Shown here: positions 41,520-49,625 of the stretch, piece by piece
How positions within the stretch are numbered: position 1 is the first letter of the stretch
Layout: each line of letters starts with the position of its first letter
From: DASZTV01 sp035547515
Lineage (GTDB): Bacteria > Actinomycetota > Actinomycetes > JAFAQI01
NCBI GenBank assembly: GCA_035547515.1
Contig: DASZUS010000075.1
Location: 35,804 to 99,803, forward strand
DNA: 64,000 nucleotides
Direction of reading: 5' to 3'
Notes under the pieces: generated by a model
The model's input: the letters and a program-made list of their open reading frames with translations, nothing else
The model's database searches: none
Told to the model about the DNA's origin: nothing
Program-made: the position numbers and the translations under genes

Positions 41520-43100
41520 ATGGCAACCGCGACGTTCCGCCCGTCGCGCCCTCGACTGATGTCGGGCTCGATCAGCAGCGCGCTGGTCGTCGTGGTCGTC
41601 GCGGTTGCGCTGTTCGGCGACATCGTCGTCGGCGGCATCCACGTCGCCGAGCTGACCCTGGCGGCGGGCGTCGCCGGTGCGGCGATCCTCCTTGCCGCGA
41701 CCCGGCCGGGCGGCGCGATCGGGGCGCTCGTCTTCTACGTCCCGCTGCAGCAGACGATGCTGGCGTGGGTCTATGCCAAGGGCCTTCCGCTGACCCTGGT
41801 GAAGGACTTCGGCTACATCAAGGACGCCCTGGTTCTCGGCGTGTGCATCGCGGCCGTGCGTAACGTGCAGCAACGGCGGGTGGCGCTGCGCCTCGATGCT
41901 TTCGACGGCTTCGCGATCCTCTACGTCACGATCGCTCTGGTCTATCTCGTGCTGCCGAGCGTGTTCCACGGCGCACTCGGCGGCCAGAGCTTCACGACCC
42001 GGATCGACGCGTGGCGGCTGGACTGCCTGTTCCCGATCCTTGCGCTCGCCGGCCGGCGTACGCCGCTGAGCGAGGCCTCGATCAGGCGGATCCGGTACGT
42101 GGTGTTCTTGGTCGCGGCTGCGATGTTCGCTGTCGCGGTCTGGGAGAGCGTCGACAAGCTCAACTACAACCACTTCCTGGTCAGCACGATCCACCTGCCG
42201 GAGTACCAGCAGCAGGCGCTGAAGACCCTCCCACCGATCAACGACGACTACATCATCACCAGCGTCATCGGCGGGCTGACCGTCGTCCGGGTCGGCGGGC
42301 TGCTGGCCGACCCGCTCGGCCTGGGCTTCTACATGGTCTTGCCGCTGGCGCTTGCCATCGAGCGGATCAGCAGTTCGCGCGCGCAGCGCCTGACGGTCCT
42401 GGTCGCCGTCGCCTCTGGCGTCACCGTCGCGCTGACCGAGACCCGCTCCGCGATGATCGCCGGAGGTCTCGCGATCGGTCTCGGCAGCTACGTGGCCTAC
42501 CGCAAGGGATCGGAGGCGCGGGGCCGCTTGGCCGTCTTCACGATCGTCGCGCTGCTCGTGGCGGTACCGCTCACCGCCCACACCGCTTTCAGCTCCAGGC
42601 TCGCCAGCGCCTTCTCCGGCACCAGCCAGAACGTCGACAACCAGACCCACGCCCAGCGGTCGGAGTCGGCGTACCACCTAGTGCTCCACCATCCCGCGGG
42701 CGAGGGCCTCGGCGCGAACCCCGCCACCGGCGCCCGCGACCAGACGTCGAACTCGGTCAAGAGCGAGAACTCCTACCTGCAGGTCGGGACCGAGCTCGGG
42801 ATCGCGGGCATGCTGGCCTTCGTCGCGATGTATCTCGCTCTGCTCTACAAGCTGCGATGGCGCTCGCGCTTCCACGACGAAGCGGGCGGCCTGGCCGGTG
42901 CGTCGTGGCTGGCCGGCATGGGCCTGTTCGTCGGTGGCTTCTTCCTGCACGTGTGGATCAACTACCCGGTCTCGCTGACCTACTGGGGGCTCGCCGGGAT
43001 ATCGCTGGCGGTCCCGCCGCCGGCCCCGTCGCCGCAGCCCGCGGCGGCCCTTCCCGGGCAGCGGCTGCGGGCTCGCGCGCTGGCCGAAGGCATCTGGTAG
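41520..43100 (+). CDS. O-antigen ligase/polymerase family membrane protein (Wzy_C)
   Basis: This 526-residue protein has about 11-12 hydrophobic helices and a large external loop between the late helices. The Wzy_C core appears at HHPAGEGLGANPA, then NSVKSENSYLQVGTELGIAGMLAFVAMYLALLY, with the Asn/Glu and Gly residues typical of WaaL/Wzy enzymes that transfer glycan chains from undecaprenyl diphosphate. Arg residues in the segment ETRSAMIAGG are also typical. It could polymerise repeat units or attach the finished chain to an acceptor. A different polymerase lies at 1..1260. The C-terminus is Pro/Ala/Arg rich. Confidence 0.88.
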   Translation: MATATFRPSRPRLMSGSISSALVVVVVAVALFGDIVVGGIHVAELTLAAGVAGAAILLAATRPGGAIGALVFYVPLQQTMLAWVYAKGLPLTLVKDFGYIKDALVLGVCIAAVRNVQQRRVALRLDAFDGFAILYVTIALVYLVLPSVFHGALGGQSFTTRIDAWRLDCLFPILALAGRRTPLSEASIRRIRYVVFLVAAAMFAVAVWESVDKLNYNHFLVSTIHLPEYQQQALKTLPPINDDYIITSVIGGLTVVRVGGLLADPLGLGFYMVLPLALAIERISSSRAQRLTVLVAVASGVTVALTETRSAMIAGGLAIGLGSYVAYRKGSEARGRLAVFTIVALLVAVPLTAHTAFSSRLASAFSGTSQNVDNQTHAQRSESAYHLVLHHPAGEGLGANPATGARDQTSNSVKSENSYLQVGTELGIAGMLAFVAMYLALLYKLRWRSRFHDEAGGLAGASWLAGMGLFVGGFFLHVWINYPVSLTYWGLAGISLAVPPPAPSPQPAAALPGQRLRARALAEGIW

Positions 43101-43107
43101 CCGCTGC

Positions 43108-43113
43108 TACTGT
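43108..43113 (+). promoter_or_regulatory. -10 box for the GT2 gene at 43120
   Basis: TACTGT ends 6 nt before the GTG; only 19 nt separate the gene from the preceding stop codon. Confidence 0.5.
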
Positions 43114-43119
43114 TCGCTC

Positions 43120-44058
43120 GTGACGTCCACGAGGGCGCCTGAGATCTGCGTGGTCATCCCGACATATCGCCGGCCCGAGCTGCTCGCCAGATGCCTCGAC
43201 GCGTTGCGTGGCCAGACTCTCGATGCCGCGTCGTTCGAGGTCTGCGTCGTCGATGACGCCAGCGGTGACGACACACCGCGAGTGCTGGAGACCGCCGCCC
43301 GGGCGATGCCCAACCTGCGGTGGGCCTCGCAACCGGAGAACCGCGGTCCCGCGGCGGCGCGAAACCGGGCGGTCTCACTCGGCACCGGCACGCTGCTCGT
43401 CTTCATCGACGACGACGTCATCGCGAGCCCGACACTGCTCGCCGACCACCTCGCGCTGCACCGGGCCGCCGACGACCCGATAGCGGTCGTCGGGCACCTG
43501 ACCTGGGAGCCCGGGCTGCCGGTCACCCGCTTCATGCACTGGCTCGACGAGAGCCGGCTGCAGTTCAGCTTCGAGACGATGCCCGAGGGCGAGCAGGAAG
43601 ACGTCGTCAACTCCTTCTACACATGCAACCTATCGCTGCCCCGCGCCGCCTTCGAAGCGGTCGGGGGCTTCGACGAGCGCTTCCCGTTCCCGGCGTGTGA
43701 GGACAGCGATCTCGGCCTGCGGATCACGGCGACGGGCGTCAAGCTCTACTACTGGCCGCAGGTCGTGGCTTGGCACTCCCGCCCGGTCACGCTGCCGGAG
43801 TTCCGCGACCGCATGGTTCGCGCGGCGCGATCTTGGCAGCTGCTCGCCGAGCTTCACCCGGACCGGGTCCCGGTGATCAAGCCGGCGCGGGTGCCGCGGC
43901 GAATCCAGCGCTGGGTGTACCGCAACACGGCCGCCACGCTCGCCGCGGTGGTGCCCGACTCGCACAACGCCCGGTTCTCGCGCGTCTACTACCGCACCGA
44001 GCTCGCCCGCGCGCTCGACCGCGGCGCGTCCGCCGGGCCGATCGACCGGGCGGCCTGA
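43120..44058 (+). CDS. GT2 glycosyltransferase (paralogue B)
   Basis: This 312-residue GT-A enzyme has VVIPTYRRPELLARCLDAL, VVDDASGDDTPRV, QPENRGPAAARNRAV, the metal motif FIDDDVIASP, NSFYTCNLSLPR and CEDSDLGLRITATG. It matches the gene at 37747..38694 segment by segment. In both, a conserved RFMHWL/PFMHWL piece follows a VVGH strand and may line the acceptor site. It has its own probable leaderless promoter rather than depending on the upstream ligase gene. Donor sugar unknown. Confidence 0.9.
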   Translation: MTSTRAPEICVVIPTYRRPELLARCLDALRGQTLDAASFEVCVVDDASGDDTPRVLETAARAMPNLRWASQPENRGPAAARNRAVSLGTGTLLVFIDDDVIASPTLLADHLALHRAADDPIAVVGHLTWEPGLPVTRFMHWLDESRLQFSFETMPEGEQEDVVNSFYTCNLSLPRAAFEAVGGFDERFPFPACEDSDLGLRITATGVKLYYWPQVVAWHSRPVTLPEFRDRMVRAARSWQLLAELHPDRVPVIKPARVPRRIQRWVYRNTAATLAAVVPDSHNARFSRVYYRTELARALDRGASAGPIDRAA

Positions 44059-44068
44059 CGAGGCCGCC

Positions 44069-45040
44069 TCACTCGCCGGCCGCCTCGTCCTCCTTCCAGC
44101 GCTCCATGCGCTCGAGGTCGACCTCGGTGGTCTGTGACGGGTCGATCGAGTCGTAGAGACGTAGCTGGCGGACGCTGCGCGCCTTCGTCTTGTGATGCTG
44201 GATGCACGGCCCGTTCATCGGCAGGTAGATCGCGGTGCGGGCGAGGATGTACTCGTGCACCGGCCTGCGGTAGCGCAGCGCGGTCCGGTGCACCCGAGTG
44301 TGGGGGTCCGGCCAGCGGGTGGGGACCGGGTCGTCCTCGACGAGGTTGAGCCACGGCATCACGATCGTGTCGACATCGGTCCTGCCGAGCGCCTCGAGCA
44401 CCTCCCTGCCGAGCTCCGCGGGCACCCGCTCGTCGCAGTCGAGCATGAAGACCCACGGGGTGTGGACATGGTCGAGCAGCGCGTTGCGCTGCGCCGCGAA
44501 GTCCCGGTCGAACGGTCGGTGATAGACCCTCGCGCCGTACGACGCGGCCACCTCCGGGGTCCCGTCGGTCGAGCCTCCGTCCAGGACCACCAGGTCGTCC
44601 ACGAACCCGCTGAGCGAGTCGAGCGCACCGCCGATCCGGCTCGCCTCGTTCGTCGCGATCAGCGCGCCGGTGATCGAAGGCCGCTGTGCGGGTGCGGGCC
44701 GCGGTCGTGGCCGGGGCCGGCCGGCAAGCAGCTCGGTGACCGGTGACTCGTTGCCGGAGATGTCCAGCACCGTGGTGATGCCGAAGTAGTAAGCGGTCTC
44801 CAGCCAGATCAGCGCGCTGGCGATCTCCCTGGGCCGCATCCCGCGGCGCCTCATCCGGGCCACGGCTAGCGCGTTGGACGCTGCCCGCCCGGGAAGCAGG
44901 CGGCGGGCGAGCCTCGACGACGGGCGGTGGAACGCGCGTTGCGCGACGGCGATCGTGTCGGCGTAGGACACGTCGTCGGGCAGCCAGACCCCCACCGATC
45001 CGGCCTCCGGCTCGGCCGAGCGGAGCGGGTCCGGACGCAC
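44069..45040 (-). CDS. GT2 glycosyltransferase (LPS core GT-like) with N-terminal helical extension
   Basis: This 323-residue protein begins with about 120 residues containing a helical, Arg-rich region and a hydrophobic patch (ALIWLETAYYFGITTVLDI). The GT-A domain then starts at ITGALIATNEASRIGGALDSL, with VVLDGGSTDGTPEVA, FAAQRNALLD and the metal motif MLDCDERV. EYILARTAIYLPMNGP and a charged tail follow. The GT part resembles WaaE/KdtX-type beta-glucosyltransferases, which begin NEA-R-. GTG 45040 follows TAGCGT by 6 nt. The function of the extension is unknown. Confidence 0.85.
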   Translation of the reverse strand: MRPDPLRSAEPEAGSVGVWLPDDVSYADTIAVAQRAFHRPSSRLARRLLPGRAASNALAVARMRRRGMRPREIASALIWLETAYYFGITTVLDISGNESPVTELLAGRPRPRPRPAPAQRPSITGALIATNEASRIGGALDSLSGFVDDLVVLDGGSTDGTPEVAASYGARVYHRPFDRDFAAQRNALLDHVHTPWVFMLDCDERVPAELGREVLEALGRTDVDTIVMPWLNLVEDDPVPTRWPDPHTRVHRTALRYRRPVHEYILARTAIYLPMNGPCIQHHKTKARSVRQLRLYDSIDPSQTTEVDLERMERWKEDEAAGE

Positions 45041-45046
45041 GCCTAC

Positions 45047-45056
45047 ACGCTATCGT
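45047..45056. promoter_or_regulatory. Overlapping divergent -10 boxes
   Basis: Minus-strand TAGCGT (45047-45052) serves the leaderless GT2 at 45040. Plus-strand TATCGT (45051-45056) can serve the GT2 at 45095 with a leader of about 30 nt containing GAAGTGGGG. The two boxes share 2 bp, so RNA polymerase cannot occupy both at once. Confidence 0.45.
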
Positions 45057-45094
45057 CGGGCTCCCTCGCAGTCGGTCGTCGCGCGAAGTGGGGC

Positions 45095-46036
45095 ATGAGC
45101 ACGCGAACCACGGTCGTGATCGCGACCTACAACCGCTCCCAGACCTACCTGCCGGCCACCATCGAGAGCGTCAGGCGGCAGGAGTCTGTCCCGCGGCTCC
45201 TGGTGGTCGACGACTGCTCACCCGACGACACGATCGGTTACCTGTCGAACCAGCCGGATCTCGACTACTTCTCGACACCCGGGCGGTCGGAGCGCGCGGT
45301 CACCCGCAATCTGGGCCTCGCCGCCGTCGAGTCGGAGTTCGTGCTGTTCCTGGACGACGACGACCTGCTGCGGCCCGGCGCCGTCCGGCTGCTCGAGGCC
45401 ACGCTCGACCGGTTTCCTGGCGTGGCCGCGGCGATCGGCGGATGGTGGACGACGGCTGACTCGCTGCCGGGCCCGTACCCGCTCAACGCCAGCCGGACGA
45501 CGAGCGCCTCGTTGTGGCGCGAGGTGCTGCTCGGCTGGAACCCGGCGACAGCCGGCCAGATGCTGTTCCGGACGTCGGCGCTGCGCGACGTCGGAGGCTT
45601 CCCGACGCAGTACCCCGGCATCGACGACTTCGTCCTGTTGCTGAACCTCGCCTACCGCAGCGAGATCGCCGTCGTACCGGAGATCGTCCTCGACTACCGC
45701 ATCCATTCGGCGCAGCAGAAGCAGGCCGACCAGACCTGGGACGGCACCGCCCGCCGTGAGTTCGTGACGGCTGCGCGGGCGGCCGACCGTGAGGAGGCTG
45801 CCACCCTCCTCGCGGCCCGGGCTGACTTTCTGCGGGCGATGCAGTCTCGCGACGCCGAAGGCCGCGCTGCGCTTCGCCGGTTCGTTCGGGTCGCGCCGTG
45901 GGCCGTGCGCTCCCCGGTCATCGGCATGCCCGTGGTGCGGCTGCTCGGCTCGGCATTGGGTGAGGTAGTTCTGCCGCGGCGCGCGATGACGGCGCTGCGG
46001 GCCCGATACGGGCACTCCGGCAAGAGTGCAACGTAG
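45095..46036 (+). CDS. GT2 glycosyltransferase
   Basis: This 313-residue GT-A enzyme has VVIATYNRSQTYLPATIESV, LVVDDCSPDDT, SERAVTRNLGL and the metal motif FLDDDDLL. GWNPATAGQMLFRTSALRDVGG and GIDDFVLLLNLAYRS follow, where IDD takes the ED acceptor position. The C-terminal 80 residues are helical and Arg/Ala rich. ATG 45095 is preferred to an open upstream frame, which is antisense to the neighbouring gene. It lies 10 nt before the Wzz/BY-kinase gene, although that gene has its own -10 box. Confidence 0.9.
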   Translation: MSTRTTVVIATYNRSQTYLPATIESVRRQESVPRLLVVDDCSPDDTIGYLSNQPDLDYFSTPGRSERAVTRNLGLAAVESEFVLFLDDDDLLRPGAVRLLEATLDRFPGVAAAIGGWWTTADSLPGPYPLNASRTTSASLWREVLLGWNPATAGQMLFRTSALRDVGGFPTQYPGIDDFVLLLNLAYRSEIAVVPEIVLDYRIHSAQQKQADQTWDGTARREFVTAARAADREEAATLLAARADFLRAMQSRDAEGRAALRRFVRVAPWAVRSPVIGMPVVRLLGSALGEVVLPRRAMTALRARYGHSGKSAT

Positions 46037-46039
46037 GCT
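46034..46039 (+). promoter_or_regulatory. -10 box for the Wzz/BY-kinase gene at 46046
   Basis: TAGGCT ends 6 nt before the GTG; the box overlaps the TAG stop of the preceding GT2 gene. Confidence 0.5.
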
Positions 46040-46045
46040 GCCCCC

Positions 46046-47419
46046 GTGGACCTGTTCGGAGTGCTCGCGGTTCTTCGACGCCGGTGGTTCGTGATCGTGC
46101 TGTGCCTGGTCGCGGGGGCGGCGGGCGGCTTCGACATCGGGCATCGCGGCGCGAAGCAGTACGAGGCTTCCGCGAGCGCTCTGGTGAACATTCCCGCCGC
46201 GGGCGACGTCCAGGAGCAGTTCACCGGGTCCCAGCTCGCGGGCAACCTCGTGTCGACCTACGCGAACCTCGTCACGTCAAGGTCCGTCGCCGACCGGTAC
46301 CTGAGCGCGCTTTCCGCAGCGGGCGTCCAAGGAGTCGGCTCCGTCTCTGCTACCGCGGTGACCGGGACCTACCTGATCAACATCTCGTCGCGGGCGACCG
46401 TGCCGACGGTGGCGCAGTCGACGGCCAACGCCGCGGCGGACGCGCTGGTCTCGGAGGTCGCGCAGCTGGAGGCGGGCCTCCCGGACAAGATCACCGTCCA
46501 GGTGGTGAGCCCTGCCGGGCTGCCGACCTCCCCGGTCAGTCCCCGGCCGACCCTCGACCTAGTCGTCGGCCTGATCCTCGGGCTCGGCGGCGGCCTCGCG
46601 GTCACGGCGCTGCTCGAGGCGCTCGACCGGACGATCAAGACGGTCGCGCAGGCCGACGTGGTCATGTCCGCGCCGCTGCTCGGCGTCGTGCCTCGCCGGC
46701 ACGGCGGCACGCTCGTCCTGACACCCGACAGCACGCGCGCGGCGGGTGAGCCCTATCGGTCACTGCGTGCCGCGGTGCGGTTCCTCGACCCGGACAAGCC
46801 GCTGCGCACGTTGTTGGTCACGAGTCCCATGCCCGGCGACGGCAAGACCACCACCGCCGCCAACCTCGCTGTCGCCTTGGCGCTGGCCGGTGACCGCGTG
46901 GTGGTCGTCGACGCCGACCTTCGCCGTGCCCAGCTCGCCAGCGCCTACGGGCTGGAACGCTCGATCGGACTGACCAGCCTTGTCCTCGGTCACGCGACTC
47001 TCGCTGACGCGCTGCAGGACTGGCACCCGAACCTGAAGGTGCTCGCCAGCGGGCCGATCCCGCCGAACCCGTCGGAGATCCTCGGCTCGCAGTTCGTGAA
47101 CAGCGTGCTGAAGGAGCTCTCGAGCATCGCGGACATCGTCGTGATCGACGCGCCGCCGATCCTGCCCGTCGCCGACGCGGTCGCCCTCGCACCGCAGGTC
47201 GACGGCGTCGTGCTCGTCGTACGTCACGGGACCACCGTTCGCGGCGCGGCGGCGGCCGCCCGGCGTCGGCTCGATGCGGTGGGTGCCCGGACCGTCGGCT
47301 ATGTCTTCAACGCGGTACCCCGCGCCGAGTCGCGCGGGTACTACCTCGACTACCGGTACGGCTACAACCAGGGCCCCGCGGAGCCGGCACCGGCAGAGGG
47401 CCAGCTTCAGACGCGCTGA
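46046..47419 (+). CDS. Wzz-type chain-length regulator fused to BY-kinase (CpsCD/Wzc-like)
   Basis: This 457-residue protein has a Wzz domain flanked by two membrane helices (about 12-30 and 170-190) and a cytoplasmic BY-kinase domain. The kinase shows Walker A SPMPGDGKTT (260-269), Walker A' VVVVDADLRR (285-294) and Walker B IVVIDAPP (364-371). A C-terminal Tyr cluster (Tyr432, 433, 436, 438, 440) is the autophosphorylation site typical of these kinases. It should control chain length and activity of the polymerase through phosphorylation cycles. I see no PHP- or LMW-type phosphatase in the window. The 3' end overlaps the convergent methyltransferase by 13 nt. Confidence 0.95.
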   Translation: MDLFGVLAVLRRRWFVIVLCLVAGAAGGFDIGHRGAKQYEASASALVNIPAAGDVQEQFTGSQLAGNLVSTYANLVTSRSVADRYLSALSAAGVQGVGSVSATAVTGTYLINISSRATVPTVAQSTANAAADALVSEVAQLEAGLPDKITVQVVSPAGLPTSPVSPRPTLDLVVGLILGLGGGLAVTALLEALDRTIKTVAQADVVMSAPLLGVVPRRHGGTLVLTPDSTRAAGEPYRSLRAAVRFLDPDKPLRTLLVTSPMPGDGKTTTAANLAVALALAGDRVVVVDADLRRAQLASAYGLERSIGLTSLVLGHATLADALQDWHPNLKVLASGPIPPNPSEILGSQFVNSVLKELSSIADIVVIDAPPILPVADAVALAPQVDGVVLVVRHGTTVRGAAAAARRRLDAVGARTVGYVFNAVPRAESRGYYLDYRYGYNQGPAEPAPAEGQLQTR

Positions 47420-48309
47420 GCGACGACCTGCATCCGGTCGTGGAAGTCGGGCGCGACGAGGCGTTCGGCCATCCCGATCCCGCGAGTGCCGGCGACGGCC
47501 GCCCGCGCGAGGGCCGGCGAGTAGCCGCCGAGCCGTTGCGCGTAGTAGGTCGCGGTGAAGACCTTCGGGTGGCTCGCGACGTCGACCACGCGTAGGCCGT
47601 GGCGCTCCAGCAGCCGGCGCATCGAGTCGACGGTGAAGTACTGCACGTGCATCGGCAGGATCGACCACCACCGCGCGCCCATCAGCCGCGCTACCCGGCC
47701 GCCGGCGTCTGGTGTGGTCAGGTAGAGCACGCCGCCGGGTTCGAGCATCGCCGTCGTGGTGGCGATCGCGGCGGACACGTCCAGCAGGTGCTCGATGACA
47801 TCGCACATCGCGACGCAGCGCATCGAGCCAGGAGCAACTCCGGCCGTCTGAAGATCGCCCACGCGCACGTCGAGCCCGCGCTCCTGCGCCCGGCCGACCG
47901 CCCAGGTCGAGGGCTCGACGCCGCTTGCCTGCCAGCCGCGGCCGGCGGCGGCAGCCACGAACGAGCCGGTCCAGCAGCCGATGTCAATCAGCTGGCCCGG
48001 CGCGACGAAGCGCTCGATCCGCTGCAGTGACCGGCGGGCCGTCTCCTGCTGGCCCGCCTCTTCGTCCAGCGACACCTCATCCGCGGCGTCGCCGTACGCG
48101 GCGGCGAGGACCTCATCGGTCGGCGTCTCCGCCAGCGACGCGTGGCCGCAGTCGAGGCAGCGCAACACCGTCCCGACGGTCTCGCCGTACCGATCCGCGC
48201 TCGGCCGGAACAGCTGCGGGTCGACGCCGTTCTCCGTGGCGTCGCCGCCCACGCGCCACAGCAGCCGGGATCGGCTGCCCTCGCAGACCGGGCAGCGCCA
48301 AGCACTCAT
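47407..48309 (-). CDS. Zinc-ribbon class I SAM methyltransferase
   Basis: This 300-residue protein starts with RCPVCEGSRS and a second pair RCLDCGHA, a four-Cys putative zinc ribbon found in sugar C-methyltransferase-like and hypopigmentation-type families. The Rossmann domain follows with LIDIGCWTGSFVAAA, VEPSTWAVGRA, and VAMCDVIEHLLDVSAAIATTTAMLEPGGVLYLTTPD. The C-terminus has PMHVQYFTVDSMRRLLERHGL. ATG 48309 overlaps the stop of the oxidoreductase as ATGA. Its operon partners (FAD oxidoreductase and a polyprenyl-phosphate-type GT2) suggest modification of a lipid-linked sugar. Confidence 0.88.
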   Translation of the reverse strand: MSAWRCPVCEGSRSRLLWRVGGDATENGVDPQLFRPSADRYGETVGTVLRCLDCGHASLAETPTDEVLAAAYGDAADEVSLDEEAGQQETARRSLQRIERFVAPGQLIDIGCWTGSFVAAAAGRGWQASGVEPSTWAVGRAQERGLDVRVGDLQTAGVAPGSMRCVAMCDVIEHLLDVSAAIATTTAMLEPGGVLYLTTPDAGGRVARLMGARWWSILPMHVQYFTVDSMRRLLERHGLRVVDVASHPKVFTATYYAQRLGGYSPALARAAVAGTRGIGMAERLVAPDFHDRMQVVAQRV

Positions 48310-49625
48310 CGAGGCGCCCGCTGCCGATCGCTACGGATCGCCGCCGCGGCCTCCTCGCCGATCCGGATGCCCTCGCTCACGCCGCGGTCTGCGGGGTAGA
48401 TCTGCGCGGTCGTCGCGACGTAGAGGCCTTCGAGCGGCGCATGCAGGGGAGGGATCCGCTTGCGGTACCCGAGAGTGACGAGCGGGGCGGCGTACGGCGT
48501 CTTGAACGGGTGAACGGCCTGGACCGACGACCGGTCGAAGCGGGGGTACGCCGCCGCGAGGTTGTCGAGCCACTCGTCGGTCAGCGCGGCCGCGTCGGTC
48601 GCCGCGATGTCGCGTTCCGCGGCAGTGAAGTACCGGCCGAGATAGGTGACGTGGCGCCCGCCGTAGTCGGCAGGTGACAGCAGGTTGGTCTGCTCGATGA
48701 TGGCGCCGAACCCGAGCGCCGGGTCGCACACGTTGGTCCAGTAGACGTCGGTGATCGGGCGGTCGGTCTCGATTACCGAGCACACGACGCCCATCCCCTG
48801 GGCGCCTGCCCACAACGGGTCGGCGTGCTCGGCCGGGACCAGCCGGGTGATCCCCGGCAGCGCGCCGGTGTAGAGGACGGTGTCTGTCTCGACGTCTCCG
48901 CCGTCGCCGGCCACGCCCGTCACCGCGCCGCCCGCTGCCTCGAGCGAGGTGGCCCGGCTGCTCGTCCGGATCTCGACGCCGAGGCTTTCGAGCCGCATGG
49001 CGAGCGCGTCGAAGAGCTGCCGGAAGCCGCCGCGCAGGTAGCCCAGCTTCTCGCCGCTGCCCTTGCGCGCGCCGCGCCGCTGCTCGAAGCGCCCCCACAT
49101 CCATGCCGCGGGGACCTCCGGCGCGGCGGCGCCGAACTTGGCGCGGAGCAGCGGGTCCCACAGCTCGCGCACCGCCGCGGGACCGGTCGCGTCGGTCAGC
49201 CATTGGCGCGCCGGGACCTCGTCGAGGCTCTCCCAGTCCCTCCAGCGCTGCAGCCGCAGCCCGCCGACGCCCATGCGCAGCCGCTCCGGGAGGGTCATCG
49301 GGCCGAACCGCAGGATGTCCAGCGGAGTGGTGAAGGGCCAGAGCCTGCCGCCGGTCAGCACGCCCATCGTGCTGGGAAGCCATTCCAGCCGTCTGGTCAG
49401 CCCGAGCTCGTCGATCAGCCCGCGGATGTGCGACTCGTGCGGGAAGATGTGGTGGTAGAAGCACTCGAGCGGCGTGCCGCCGACTTCGAAGGACACCACC
49501 AGCCCGCCGAGCCGTTCGCCGGCCTCGAACAGGATCACCTCGCGACCGTGCTCCGCGAGCCGCAGGGCCGCGGCAGCACCGGCGATGCCGCCACCGACGA
49601 TGACGACGGGTTGCTCGGCTGCCAC
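48306..49625 (-). CDS. NAD(P)/FAD-dependent oxidoreductase (amine-oxidase/UGM-like)
   Basis: This 439-residue flavoprotein begins with the dinucleotide fold VIVGGGIAGAAAALRLAEHG and the second FAD strand FEAGERLGGLV. The middle has a substrate-binding domain (LWDPLLRAKFG, YLRGGFRQLFDAL). The C-terminal FAD motif is LYVATTAQIYPADRGVSEGI. This is the protoporphyrinogen-oxidase/amine-oxidase superfamily that also includes UDP-galactopyranose mutases, but typical UGM motifs are not evident. The GTG start shares one base with the stop of the upstream GT2 (TAGTG). Neighbours suggest oxidation or isomerisation of a sugar. Confidence 0.88.
   Translation of the reverse strand: MAAEQPVVIVGGGIAGAAAALRLAEHGREVILFEAGERLGGLVVSFEVGGTPLECFYHHIFPHESHIRGLIDELGLTRRLEWLPSTMGVLTGGRLWPFTTPLDILRFGPMTLPERLRMGVGGLRLQRWRDWESLDEVPARQWLTDATGPAAVRELWDPLLRAKFGAAAPEVPAAWMWGRFEQRRGARKGSGEKLGYLRGGFRQLFDALAMRLESLGVEIRTSSRATSLEAAGGAVTGVAGDGGDVETDTVLYTGALPGITRLVPAEHADPLWAGAQGMGVVCSVIETDRPITDVYWTNVCDPALGFGAIIEQTNLLSPADYGGRHVTYLGRYFTAAERDIAATDAAALTDEWLDNLAAAYPRFDRSSVQAVHPFKTPYAAPLVTLGYRKRIPPLHAPLEGLYVATTAQIYPADRGVSEGIRIGEEAAAAIRSDRQRAPR

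Noticed and set aside
41244..42677. 477-codon minus-strand frame rich in Asp, Arg and Gln
   Set aside because: Antisense to the O-antigen ligase/polymerase, whose hydrophobic helices explain the charged composition on the other strand.
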